Shown here: in pieces, positions 10,745 to 21,850 of the stretch | Numbering within the stretch: the stretch's first letter is position 1 | Layout: every line of letters starts with the position of its first letter | Assembly: GCA_001931905.2 (NCBI GenBank) | Contig: MSJI02000331.1 | Location: forward strand, 9,065-68,193 | Direction: 5' to 3' | Source: Cladosporium sp. IMV 00045 | Lineage: Eukaryota; Ascomycota; Dothideomycetes; Cladosporiales; Cladosporiaceae | Length of the DNA: 59,129 nucleotides | Notes under the pieces: generated by a model | The model's database searches: none | What the model was told of the DNA's origin: nothing | Seen by the model: only the letters and a program-made list of their open reading frames with translations | Translations under genes and position numbers: made by a program

Positions 10745-12897
10745 CTAAGCCGAATCCGAGCTCGACTCACCGCGGATGGCGGCCTTCTCGTCCTCCTCCA
10801 TGAGAGCCTCCTTGCCGGCTCCATTAGCCTGCGCGGCCTTGGCGGGGCTGAGGATGCCGCTGCCACTGTTTCCGTTGCGGCCCTTTGTGCGCTCGAAGAA
10901 AGTGCTGACCTCTGAGCTCCAGCCGTCCTCGTCGACGACGTCCTCCTTGCCGGCCTTCTCCTCGGCGCGGCGCGCCATGGCGCCCTCCCAGTCGCGGCGC
11001 ATCTCCTCGATGCGCTGCTCGTAGTCCTTGGCGGCGTCGTAGTGCTTGCCCACGCCGCGAATGCGCTCCCACACCGACAGGTGCTTGGGGTGGATCGCCA
11101 CGCCGTGGTACTCGTTCTCGCGGCCGTCGCGGATGTATTGCCAGCGGCGCTCTTGCTCTTTAAGGTCCAGGCCGGTGGTGTCCGGCAGGAAGAGCCAGGT
11201 GAGCAGAGCGCCGGCGAGACCGAACCAGGGGACGACGAGGAAGCGCGTGGGCACGTCGATGTAGTTGTACAGGACTGCGGCGAGGAGGGCACCGAGTTTG
11301 CCCGCGGCGGCGGAAAAGCCGTGAGCGGTGGCGCGGATGGGGGTAGGGAAGACTTCGGCGGCGGCGATGAAGGTGACACTGTTGGGGCCGAATTGGTTGA
11401 AGAAGGATGACAGGAAGTACATGGCCATGAAAGAACTGAGGCCAGGTCCGTTGGCGTAGTATTCGTAGTTGAAGGCAGGGATGACGAAGAGGATGAAGTC
11501 GCAGAGGAAACCGATTATCTGCATCCACTTGCGTCCGTAGAGCTTGTTGTCGATCATGAAAGAAGCAAGGTAGTAACCGCAAAGGGCGACACCAACGTTG
11601 ACCAAGTTCCAGAGCCAGTTCGTCATGACGGATTGGTTGCCGGGGTTCAGTGCAGAAATGAACTGAGCTTGGAAGAGCTTGTTACCGTAGAAGAAAACGT
11701 CGTTGGCGAACCAGGCACCTGCAGTTGCGATGAGACGCGGTCCGAAGTAACCGAAAGTCAAGCTCAGAGACTTCACATCGTAACCGGTCACGTGCTGCTT
11801 TTTCTTCGCGATGGCCAGCTGCTTAGAGGCGGACTTCATCTTGTAGGTACGGAAGTAGACGAGCCAAAGAGTGCCGACGGCGGGGATGGCGAAGGAGACA
11901 CGGTAGGTCCACTGTACTGAAAGTGCGGAGTAAGGCGGGTTGCCGCTGCCAGAGTGGAAGATCAGGAGCAACAGAATCAGAAGAACCTGGTTGAAGAACT
12001 GGCCCCAGCCCTGCATCAAGAATGCAGAAGTGACCTTGCGACCACGGTGGAGACGATCGTCGCGGGTTGACACCTTGCCTGAGCCGACGGCGTTCTCCAT
12101 ACCAGATGTGGCAGTCATGGGGTACTCGCCACCGACACCAATGCCGTAGAAGAACAGAGACCAAACGTAGCAAATGACCCAGCCGTCTGTCGTAATGTTA
12201 GTAATCGAGTCATCCAAGTGGGGAAAGTTCGAACGTACTGAGAGTAACGCCCCAGGCAGCTGTGAGCATGAGAAGACCGATAAACATGATAGTGGCATCC
12301 TGGATCAAACCAAAACGACGGCCCATCCAATCACCAATGACACCAACGAGAATTTGACCGACGATGATACCAATAATCTCGAGGTATTCAATCGATTGTA
12401 CCCAAGTCTCGTTGCAAACGCTGTATGAGTCCCAGCAATTGGGGAAAGCTGAAGCAAGAAGAGGCTTGACGTTGCCAATGGAGAAAAGGACGTAACTGGA
12501 AGTGATGTTAGCACGATGATCGTTCGAACAGGATGGGGCGACGGTCATACCCTTCGAGCAGCAGACCAGCACCAGGAATGACCATGTTGCGCATGTAGTA
12601 GCCAATGGGGCTAAGGGGGTCATTTTTGATCATCCGACCAATTGACTTGAGTTCTTTCTTGGCTTCCTGAGAGTCGACTTTGTTGACGAATTTGATACGG
12701 CGCCAAATGGGCATGTCAGCCCAGTAGGTACCGGTCTCATCGTAGCTGTCGTCAGGGAGCAGTAATGATTTGAAGACTTCTGACTCGTCCTTGTTCATCG
12801 AATTGATGAGGATGTCGGCAGTGGCGACGTGGTCGCCGCCCATGTTGGGTCCATGAGGGGCGGCAATGCCATAGTCTCGCATGGAAGAGTCGGCCAT
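10745..12897 (-). CDS. MFS transporter, phosphate:H+ symporter (PHS) family
   Basis: Three exons: 12897-12551, 12495-12239 and 12186-10745, giving 681 residues; introns are 55 and 52 nt. About 12 membrane helices follow a ~110-residue cytosolic N-terminus (YWADMPIWRRIKFVNKVD). PHS-family marks are GDWMGRRFGL after helix 2, FYGIGVGGEYPMT in helix 4 (compare the GIGIGGDYPLS of Pho84), and FGPNSVTFIAAAEVFPTPIRATAHG before helix 10. The family moves inorganic phosphate, and some members glycerophosphodiesters, with protons across the plasma membrane. The spacer after helix 4 (ENAVGSGKVSTRDDR) and a ~130-residue charged C-terminal tail are longer than in Pho84, so a glycerophosphoinositol (Git1-like) or other organic-phosphate substrate is equally possible. 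Confidence 0.88.
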
Positions 12898-13155
12898 GGT
12901 GTCTGAGATGCTCGTCCGAGTTGAGACTCGAGTGAAGAGCTACTGCAGATGGTGGCCGTTGCGAGTAAGAGTGATGGAGGGTTTAAGAATGCTCTGAAGA
13001 AGCTCTTCGACAAGCTTTGTAGTTCGTCTCGGCGGCGGCTTGCTCGGAGCCAAGTGATGTAGCCCTACTGATCTATGCTTGAATGAGATGGGCTAGGATG
13101 CGAGTTGAGATAGAGGTGTGGTCCAAAATCGCGTGTTGGCCGCGTGTGGCAGTCG

Positions 13156-13161
13156 CACGTG
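13156..13161. promoter_or_regulatory. CACGTG E-box upstream of PHS transporter (candidate)
   Basis: CACGTG lies about 260 bases upstream of the ATG of the PHS-family transporter. Pho4 and its filamentous homologue NUC-1 bind this hexamer in phosphate-starvation promoters. The same hexamer occurs at several unrelated places in the window, close to chance frequency, so this is only a candidate. Confidence 0.3.
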
Positions 13162-15539
13162 TGCAGCGGAGGCTTCTGAGTGGCTCACGACGACGACTTG
13201 CTCTGCGCAAGGATGCCGAATTGCTGGACGAACGAAACGGCGCCGTCAGATAGTGGCTTTTGTCTTTGCAAACTTGACTTTTCGATAATTGATGCTTGTT
13301 GCGTCTTGATGTATGCTGACGTGTTTGCAAGAAATGACAGGAGGTTGCTGACGCTTGGAGGTGGCAGGTCTTTGGGGGATTGCTGTGCTTTCAGAAAAAT
13401 GTGAACCTCAACTAATGATGAAAGGTGGGAGGCGGGCCGTTTTCTGTGCTATGGCCAACGTGTGGAGTGGGAGGATTGGCTTTCGGCGATGCCTCACAGA
13501 GTTGACGGTGGAAGCGACTGCCGTAACGCGAAGGGCCAGAAGCTGGCGGACATATTGCATTATTTTACATACGAGCGCGAGAAGCCGCTTTGGCGAGTCA
13601 AGAGTAGTTCTTGCTCTCGATGCGTTTTTTCGATGCAGCCTCTTGACCACCGTGCTTCCGCAGTCGTGCCGCTTGTGACGAGACCGATCTCGAAGCCGGG
13701 ATAGCCTCTGCGCCTGTGCTTGGTGGATTGCCAGTCTTCACCGCGGATGTGCAGAGCATTGGCAGCATTGTCGATTCTTCCGGGTATTCTTCAACCAAAC
13801 GGAGTTACGCCTTGTTCAAGCAAAGCCAATTGCCGTATATGCGAGACAAGCCTTGTTCTGGTGGGCTTTTTGCCTCTTTGCTGAGCTTCGTTTCTTGCTA
13901 GTCGATGGCAAACGCCAAGATGTGTCGTCTGAGACGCTCGCTCTCAACCAACCATTGTTCAGCATTCCAGCACGTTTCTCGAGAAATTCCGCACTAGTCG
14001 ATCTCGAATCCGACGCAGGGCCCAACTCTCCGCAAGCGCGCCCGTCCTTTTCATGACGCCCCGGCAAGCGGCGGAGAAGGCGTGGAGGGGAACATGATAG
14101 TCGGCGCTGAGCATCAATCGATGAATAATTTGGTACGGCCAACGCATAGCCATGGCCCGTAGACTGGAGCTCGCTTAAGCCGTGGTTGCATCTCGACGGG
14201 TCTGGTCAGGTGGAATAGAGATCCTGTAGGCTCTTGGATTAGTGTGGGAAAGAAAACTGATGTATATGCAAGTTTCTACACAAGGCTGCCGTCACCAGAT
14301 ACACGGGACTAGGGCGATCGAATGGTGTTCTCTTGGGAAGCTTGGTAAAATCTTGTCGTGAAATGCCAGAAGAGGTGTCGTGTGCTCACTTGCCCAAAAG
14401 AAATTGTGAGGTGTCGCGTGTCCTCTTGCCTCAATGGAACGAGGGCGTTGAGATGTCTAGCGATGGGACTGTCATGTCAGGTAGTTGCACATGCATCTCT
14501 AGCTCGGACTGGGGAGCTCGGTGGGGTAATGCAAGTATGGTTAGGTCTCTGATCTCGAATCAGGTATTGTCCACACCGCTCATGGACTCGTGTAGGCTGA
14601 ACGATCTTGGGTGGCCGGGCGAGTGGATATGTGCAGACTGGCCTTTCCGCATGGACGCTCAATGTACGAGTGTCCCGGGTGTAGACGTTGTCCCTTCACA
14701 TCTTGCCAAAAAGTCTAACATCCTTCACAATTCTGCGTTGGTGTAGAAGGTTAGACTTCCACTGGTCGGTGATCCTTCGCTGTAAACAACACTCAAACAA
14801 TTCGGTCCGCCAGCAAAGTTTCAAGGTCAGTCGGTGGCATTGTCGCCGAAAAATATAGGTCGAGCGACCACGACTGATAAAGCCATGATATAGCTTGGTT
14901 GGAGGAATACACACGTCAATACGAATTCCCCTCTGGCGCAGTCTCAGTATCGATATGTTGAGCGCGCAGATACTAGTACATGTGAAGTTGTCGTCTGAGA
15001 AGCGTAGAGAGGCACCACACAGGACACTGGGACTACATAGTCTCCAGTAGTGGTCGGTAATAGCAGTAATTTGATACTTTAAACAATAGTCCATTTACTA
15101 TTCTTGCGGTGCAATGATCGGATAAATGTGAGCAAAGACAAGGCTGCATACTCAACGGGTTGAGCAAGACGTTGAGATTTTTTTGTGCCCTTTGTCTCAT
15201 CAACACGACAGTGCGAAACAAATTCTGCATGATTTGAGAAGTGGCCTCATCATTCCAACATGCCTGGAGATCTGTGTGGTGAGTTGCAGGTAATCAGGCC
15301 TCCTCGAAGGAGTGGAAGGAGAAGGGTTAGGGTTGGGGCTGTCCGTCCTCACCCTCCCAGCTCCCCGAATCCGGAATTTCCACACTTCACACACCCTCAC
15401 CGCAGTCCGCGCCAACTGAACACATTATTGTATGAGGCAGACGGCATAAGTCATGAATGACAAACATCAAGAAGGCCCATTGGCTCCATGAGCGTAGCAT
15501 GCCGCCAGAACCAACAAAAAGGCAAGTCTGCACACCGTA

Positions 15540-15990
15540 ACCACCAAACACCTACCCTCCCCTCCTACCTCTCAAAAACGCCCTCCTCCTATTGAAATAC
15601 CCATCTCCTTAAACCACTCTCTCCGTGACCGTGGTGCAAATACCCTCTCCCACCGCCTCTCCAGATCACCTCCTACCGTTGAGAGAATCGTGAACACTGT
15701 CCACGAATCGATAAGAAAATCCGCTAAATCATCCTAAACTAACTATCTCCGAGCCTTCCATACGCATACCCTCTGCGTTAGTACATCAAAACTCACCTAT
15801 AATCATTAAAAAACCCACCTTCGAAATTACACTCATTCCGTAATCACTGTGCAACCATCCTCACCTCCCGTCTACCAAAACACGCCCTGGCCATTGAGAG
15901 ACCTACCCTCGAGAGCACACACTCTCCACTCCCTCTACACACCTAACCTTGTCTTTAGTATGTTAAAACTAAACATCACCGTTGAGAGTT
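15540..15990. repeat. Degenerate pyrimidine-rich repeat field
   Basis: A C/A/T-rich, G-poor stretch in which related short blocks recur. RTTGARAGA-type cores occur at 15591, 15678, 15893 and 15981, spaced 87, 215 and 88 bases. A second block, CCGTRAYC..TGTGCAA-like, occurs at 15623 and 15838, again 215 bases apart. TTAGTAYRTYAAAACT occurs at 15778 and 15955. Copies are diverged with indels. It looks like a decayed tandem or nested duplication; its origin is unknown. Confidence 0.45.
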
Positions 15991-16456
15991 CACAAAATGG
16001 CACCGAAGACAAAAGCAGAGACAGAGATCAAGAAACGGGATCAAGAATGCAGACATGAAACGCAATCCGCGTTCGAATTTCTGTGGTTTCTATCTGGAAC
16101 AGCCAAAAGGAAGAAAAGAAGAAAGATATGGATCTGTATCTCATGCTTTGACAGCAACGGAATGGGGGTATCGGCACGTTCTTTCATTATCGCCAAAGCC
16201 CCCGAAAAAATGTGAAAAGGAAATAAGAAACAGATGACAAGGAAAAGCACCGTTCGTGCTTCCAGGAGGTATCCAACACCGCGTTTTACACAAAACAAGG
16301 AAAGAGGTTTACATCGCGAGCCTAATCGGCCGTGGCCATCCAGTGCGTCCAGTCCGGTTGGGGGTTTTTCTTTTCGGCCCGTCGATTAGACAAGACCCGA
16401 GGATCAAAAAGGAGATGATGATTCGAAGTGAGAGGTTGTCGATGGGGATTGTTCGC

Positions 16457-17216
16457 TTAAGCGAGGAAAGCGAACAGGCCGAGGAGGGCGGCACCGACAG
16501 CACCGACCTGGATCTTGAGAGCGCCGGCCGCGCTGTCGGAGCCCTGGACGTCGTCGTCGTCGTCGTCGGAGTTACTGTTGCCGGAGTTGCCAGAGCTGCC
16601 GGAGTTGGAGCTGCCACCAGACGGGCTAGCGCTGCCTGAGGAGCCAGTGCCGGAGGGGCTGACGGGGGTGGTGGAGTTGCCCTGGGGGAAAGGAGCAGCG
16701 GCGGCGGCGTCAGTCGCCTCGGGGGCAGCGGGCGCATCGGAAGCAGCAGCGTCGGCGGCGGTGGCGGCGGTCTCCTCGGCACCAGCGGCGGCCTCGGAAA
16801 CGGAGGTGGTCATACCGGCCGGGGCGGACTCGACGGCGGACGAAACGGCACCCTCAGCACCAGCAGGGGCGGACTCAGCGGCGCTGGCGGCAGCGCTGGT
16901 AGCGACCTCAGCACCGTCCTCAGCGGTGGCAGCAACAGAGGTGGCCTCAGCAGCACCCTCAGTTGCGACGGAAGAAGCCTCAGCAGCACCAGCTGCGGCG
17001 GCAGAAGTGGCCTGGGTCTCGCCTGTTGACATGATTAGCGATGATCTACATGGAAGATTCTGGAGATCGAAACATACCCTCAGCAGGAGCAGAGCTATCG
17101 GCAGCAGCAGCAACGTTTCCCTGAGGAGCAGTAGCTTGGTCGAACATCTCAGTGCTGTCGACACCAGCAGCGTAGGCGCTGGCGGCGAAGGCAACGACGA
17201 AGGTGGCGGCGCGCAT
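16457..17216 (-). CDS. Secreted GPI-anchored Ala/Ser-rich cell-surface protein
   Basis: Two exons: 17216-17078 and 17022-16457, split by a 55-nt intron, giving 234 residues. Residues 1-16 (MRAATFVVAFAASAYA) form a signal peptide with a cleavage site at AYA-A. The middle is about 140 residues of Ala/Ser/Glu/Thr-rich low complexity (EGAAEATSVAAT, ESAPAGAEGAVSSAVESAPAG). It is followed by a Gly/Ser/Asn linker, a run of six Asp, and a C-terminal hydrophobic tail (VGAVGAALLGLFAFLA) after a small-residue patch (SDSAAGA), the usual GPI-anchor arrangement. Such proteins sit in the plasma membrane or wall as O-mannosylated coat proteins. No enzyme or adhesin domain is visible. Composition bias leaves a long open antisense frame, which I do not count as a gene. 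Confidence 0.85.
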
Positions 17217-19243
17217 TGTGATTGATTTGTGGTTTTTTTGTTGGTGTTGGTTTGTTGGAAGATGGAGTGAGTGGTTGCTGAACGAAAAAGAGTCAAGCAA
17301 CGATGATACTAATAAGAACGATTCGAAAGAGAAGGCTGGAGTAGCGACTGTGTAGTTGCGTAAGCGGTCGGATGATGATTGTGTGGTTGGGATGGAATAA
17401 TGGAGAAGCGAGAGAAGGCCTTTTAGAGCACACAGGAGAGCTCGACGCTTGTTTTCCATCGATGCCACGCCCGTACGGGCCTCACTGCTTGGCTGTGATT
17501 TGTTCCTTGCAGTAGACGAAACACTTCGTTGCGCTATTGTCTCCGTGCACAGGCTTAGCCCAACGTGCTCCCCGTCCGTCTCCGCAGGGCCAATTCCAAA
17601 CCAGCGATCCCTATAATGCGCCACCCGCTCTTCAGACAGTTGGGAATGACGCTGGCAAACGGCGAGGATCTGATGGTATCATGTCTGAAGTTCCTGTACC
17701 TCTACAACTCTTCCCATCTCAATACATCGATCAGAGCATGTACAAAGAACAGCTCGTACAGCAATGTTGCCATGGAGGAAACCCTACCATCTTCCAAGAA
17801 TGGCAACAGAGCAGCACGCGTAAGACTCAGCACCTGTTGAACCCCTGCCAATGATGGTTGGTGCTGCTGCTGCTGACCCTGCCCCTGCCATGCCAGTTGC
17901 AATTCCGAGTCTCCGACCACGTCCACTTTTATCACACGCGGCGATTCACCATCAAGGCACGCAAGGCTGAGAAAATCACCAAGAACACCATGCACATCCA
18001 AGGGCAATCATTTCCCAGCACGATCTGCTTCTGCCGTCTCCAATCCTTCCCGTCGTTCTAGATGTCTGAGACTCTCTCGTCGTTCCTCTCTCTAACAAAT
18101 TGAACCAACACCTGGTAATCAAGCTCGAGCAGCCCTCCCCTTTACCAGGTCCTGCACGATTCAAGTTCAGGAGTACACGCAAGCTGCAACGGCCCGGCAC
18201 TCTAATCGAAAGGAAGCGTCCGCGCCACCCGCGTCAGCCCTACAAGCTCTCTCGGAGCTCCAAACGATGATGTGAATTCTGTCGGTTGTGGTGGTTGGAA
18301 AAGTCGCCAAATCCTCGTGGCTGGCGACAAGGCTGTGAGGAGGACCGGGAAACTTGGAAAACATGTCGTCGTGGCTCCAGAAATCTAGAGCATTACGACG
18401 ACGATCCTTCACCATCGTGTAGCCATGCGATTGTAAGGCTGCAAGGCTGTGGCCGTTTCGTTTGTTGTTTCTATGTTTAACCATCCCACCGTATGCTATT
18501 ACCACACCGGAAAAGCAGCAGCACTGCCAGCCTCACCGATTTGCTGGTCTTCTACTCTCTTCCAGCAAGCCAGCACGAGCACGAACGCTACTCGTCGGGG
18601 AACGCAACGCAACAACGCAAACGTTGCGTGGCCTTTTTGCTTGGCTGCAATCCACCATCACACAATCCTTCCCACTCAGCAACGGCCGCGGCGCACATCC
18701 CTCGTTTACGCAAAATGGGCAAAGCCGATTTCTCTTAGTATTGCCAACGTAACAGCTCGCAAATTTGGCAGACACAAGTCTCGTAAAGTTGGATGAGGCG
18801 CCTTGGCTGGATTTCTTGATACGTCTGAAGGAGTACGTACGCCTTTTTCTTGTCTACGCAGTGATTACTGTTTCCCATGCTCTTTGCGGAGTCTGTGTTG
18901 GTCACTACGGTCTACCGGACACTATTCGCCTCTCCAGTCATTTGCATGGCGCAGTCGTAACCGATGGCGAGGCGCACGCTCTCACGCTTGGATGACCCGG
19001 TGTCCGATATTGGATTCTTCTAGGCCAAGTCGGTTGATTGCGTGCGCTCCGTTCGTTTTTGGCCAGACTCTCGCGGTCTCGACTCCCTGGCTCGTCTGCT
19101 ACATCTAATAAATCGTACACTATTCCTGATCCCTTTTGTCCGTGCTACCATCACGAAGCACGTGATGCTCTACAACACCGCCGTAATCTAGCCCATCGTG
19201 TCATGTCGCTCGGCTCCGCCGCACTGCCATCACCACAAAGCAC
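17217..19243. other. GPI-protein promoter and distal Jac1 3' region
   Basis: About 2 kb. The right-most ~60 bases of the GPI gene's leader (minus strand) are A/C-rich, typical of a strong fungal 5' UTR. The rest has only short frames with no support, and no RNA gene was recognised. Confidence 0.6.
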
Positions 19244-20014
19244 TCAGTGATGGTTAATGCCACCGCCCTGTCCCTTCTCCCACCCATGAATGCTCTCCGC
19301 GATATTAGACCAATACCTCAACCGAATCGCCTCCTGCGCCGCACCTTCCAAATCCCCTTTGGCAAAACACTCCTCCAGCACCTTGACACTCGCCTCGATG
19401 CGCCCATCATTCTCCTCTCGAATCCCCACCAACCCCTCCTCATCCTCCACCTCATCCACCGCCTCCCTCGCCTCCATGACCTCCATGAGCAGCGCGTTGT
19501 CCTCGATCTGCGCGCTCTCGTCCTCCACGTCAATCCCCCGCTGCGCCAGCAAATAGCGCGCGCGCCGCAGCGGATCCAGCAGCGTTTTGTACGCCTCGTT
19601 GATGCGCGCGCTCAGCGCCTCCGCCTGCCGCTGCTTGTCCGCGCTCGCGCGGTCGGGGTGCGCTTGCGCTTGCAGCGCGATGAACTCCTTGCGCAGCTTT
19701 TTCAAGTCCGGCGTGAAGGGCGCTGAGGGCGGAGGGCCGGACGGGAAGGTGTCCGGGAAGAGGTCGTAGTAGGTCTGCGGGAGGACGGTTTCTCGCGTGT
19801 TGGGCTCGGCGTTGGGCTCTTGGAGGCGAGAGGGGGCGGTGGAGAATGCTCGTGTCGATGCTGTTGCCCAGGTAGGTAGGCTTGATGTTCTTGAGGCAAA
19901 TGTGCTGCGGCAGCGAGTGCAGATGTAGGGAGCTCGCGAGCCCTGGGTTTTCGAGGTCTCCTTGAACCCTCCGCGGACAGCGCGTCCGATGTTCTGCATG
20001 TAGTTGGCTCGCAT
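19244..20014 (-). CDS. JAC1: Mitochondrial J-protein co-chaperone Jac1/HscB
   Basis: An intronless 256-residue protein. The frame is open upstream, but the ATG at 20014 gives an Arg-rich mitochondrial presequence (MRANYMQNIGRAVRGG). The J domain begins at TYYDLF (residue 81) and carries the invariant HPD at 119-121 (QAHPD), then NEAYKTLLDPLRRARYLL, the HscB-type helix IV. The C-terminal HSCB oligomerisation domain follows, with ALLMEVMEAREAV, which binds the scaffold Isu. Jac1 delivers Isu-bound Fe-S clusters to the Ssq1 Hsp70 in the mitochondrial matrix. A CxxC pair (ICTRC, residues 31-35) lies between presequence and J domain; animal HSCB has a tetracysteine module there, so the pair may be a remnant or unrelated. 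Confidence 0.93.
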   Translation of the reverse strand: MRANYMQNIGRAVRGGFKETSKTQGSRAPYICTRCRSTFASRTSSLPTWATASTRAFSTAPSRLQEPNAEPNTRETVLPQTYYDLFPDTFPSGPPPSAPFTPDLKKLRKEFIALQAQAHPDRASADKQRQAEALSARINEAYKTLLDPLRRARYLLAQRGIDVEDESAQIEDNALLMEVMEAREAVDEVEDEEGLVGIREENDGRIEASVKVLEECFAKGDLEGAAQEAIRLRYWSNIAESIHGWEKGQGGGINHH

Positions 20015-20589
20015 TTTGATGGATAAGAGCCTCCAGCAGTAGATGTGCAAAGAAAGAACGAAAATGTAGTGGTGTTTGTCGTGGTGAGTTGAGGACAATT
20101 CGTTGATGAATTTCCGAAGCGGCTCTGATCGAAAGGTCTCTGGATCGCCGCTTTCGGCGACGTCATGATTGGAGGTTTGCCCGACTTCGACAGCATGTGA
20201 CGAACCTTGATTATTATCACCGGCATGCATCAATTCTAACCTCAGTTCCTTTGGTGAACGTACTCTAATCGTATAGGCTTGATTTTGTCTGTCAGAGACA
20301 CAAATCCGTCGTGAAAATAATGCAACACAGAACAGTCTGTCGCAGCTCACCGGTAGATTGATTGGTATAAGATGCATCCACACAAGGCAGGCTCTCGTAA
20401 TACATATACTCATCTACTCATCTACATGTACTCTTCGTCTCTGCATACATATCATTCGTCCCATTCCCACGCAAAACTTCCAAACAGCTGTGAACAACCA
20501 AACACCGTCGCTTCAAAATGCTTATCAAGATCTCTCTCCCACCCAGCCTCTAACGTGTATCTGCGTGACAATAAACTTGCCGGAAAAGT
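20015..20589. other. Jac1 promoter and cytidine deaminase 3' region
   Basis: 575 bases between two minus-strand genes. The frame upstream of the Jac1 ATG stays open to 20413 but has no coding character. No other feature is seen. Confidence 0.55.
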
Positions 20590-21364
20590 CTACGACTCCG
20601 CCACCGCTGCAGTGGCAGCCTCGTCCGTAGGCGGAAGCAGAGAGTCAGGCCCGAAAGACATGGGCAGGAGTTGCTCCAGAGTCATGACGGTGTATTTGCC
20701 CGTTTTGTCGTACATCAAGATGGGAGTGCTGGGCTGTTCATGCATATCAAACGTCAGCACGCCGCAAATTCCCACAACAGGAGCAAGGATCCAGATGAGG
20801 AGACAGAGAGTAACACTCACAGCGCAAAACTCCCTGATAAACTGCCTGCACATGCCACACGGGCTCGCAGGCGGGCTGATGTCCGTGGCGACGGCGATGG
20901 CGCGGAAGTCACCGTATTTGGCTCCCTATTATTCGAGATGAGGTGTTAATGATCGATTTTTAGAAAAAGAGTGATCAGAAAATCATACATGCTGCGTCAC
21001 AGCCGTGCCAATCGCCACTCTCTCCGCGCAAGTGCCTACGGGATACGCTGCGTTCTCGACATTGGCGCCTTGCACGACGGCGCCTCCGGAGAGGAGGAGG
21101 GCGCAACCGACGTGGAATTTGGAGTAAGGGCCTGGTCATATTTTCGTCAGAGAAGAACTCTTCTTCAACATGCATCCTTTGCGATTCTTCAAAGCATCGT
21201 GGTCTTCTCTTGAGAATCATCTTAAGGTAGCATAGGTGGGGAGAAAGCAAACACTTACAGTAGGCTTTCGCCTTCGCTTCAACGCATGCTTCCGAGAGCT
21301 TTTGCACTTCGGTCGCCGAGAGGCCGTGGATCAAGGCTGTGTCGTGGCGGGCGTGACCTGGCAT
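20590..21364 (-). CDS. CDD1: Cytidine deaminase
   Basis: Four exons: 21364-21259, 21131-20989, 20925-20821 and 20733-20590, giving 165 residues, the usual size for the homotetrameric enzyme; introns are 127, 63 and 87 nt. The active site is complete: [14 protein letters not shown] near the N-terminus, [17 protein letters not shown] with zinc ligand C70 and catalytic E72, and SPCGMCRQ with zinc ligands C106 and C109. It converts cytidine and deoxycytidine to uridine and deoxyuridine in pyrimidine salvage, in the cytosol. The C-terminus ([13 protein letters not shown]) matches the family consensus. The first intron is long because its acceptor is the one that joins T to GC to make the Cys of YCPYS. 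The start is the only in-frame ATG before exon 1's conserved part. Confidence 0.93.
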
Positions 21365-21850
21365 TCTGGGGGAAAAAGAGGGAGGGAGGAGGGGAGAGGA
21401 GAGGGAAGAGAAGTAGGATAGGTCGTTGGCGGTCTGCACTGTGTTTGGGAGATGCGATTCGGGGAGCGCGTGGACAATGTGGGCTGCGGCGTAGATTTGA
21501 GCACTATATATGAGCTGCCCAATTAGGAAGGTGCATGCTCTCTTGAAGAGTAGAGATACCTGGCTACATGTACCTAGAGATATACATTGTTATGTAATAG
21601 CAAGCATGGACAGAAGAGAAGACGTGTGGGAAAGAGAATATGTACATATAGCGACAAAATAAAAAAAAAGATTGGCTGTATTTCCATCTTGCCCGTCATA
21701 TTGGGTATCAAAAATCAACAAAAAAATCAAGACAATATTTACAACCATGTCTTGCCGCCCTCCACATAACAGATGAAAATGAATTGTGGCAGTCTTATGC
21801 CGTGTCTGTTCCCCCTTTTGTTTCACCTGCCATTCCTTGAATCATTCTCT
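21365..21850. other. Cytidine deaminase promoter and RGG-protein 3' region
   Basis: 486 bases between two minus-strand genes. A GGAGGGAGG-type purine run (about 21370-21415) lies immediately upstream of the deaminase ATG, and the left half is A/T-rich with A-runs near 21660-21670. No gene is seen. Confidence 0.55.

Larger units (their letters stand above)
12898..16456. other. 3.6-kb gene-free region
   Basis: It contains the promoter of the PHS transporter on its left and the 3' end of the GPI-protein gene on its right. Open frames reach at most 137 codons (14333-14746), with no motif, membrane pattern or plausible splicing. A CACGTG hexamer lies at 13156, a GGGTTAGGGTT stretch at 15324, and a degenerate repeat field at about 15540-15990. 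Confidence 0.6.

Noticed and set aside
14333..14746. 137-codon plus-strand frame in the gene-free region
   Set aside because: No motif, no membrane pattern, no flanking exons, and a length expected by chance in 3.6 kb.
15324..15334. GGGTTAGGGTT, an interstitial telomere-like stretch
   Set aside because: Fewer than two full telomere units; well within chance and with no flanking rearrangement visible.
16515..17225. 236-codon plus-strand frame opposite the GPI-protein gene
   Set aside because: It is produced by the repetitive GCN/GAN codons of the Ala/Ser-rich gene read backwards, with no signal or domain of its own.
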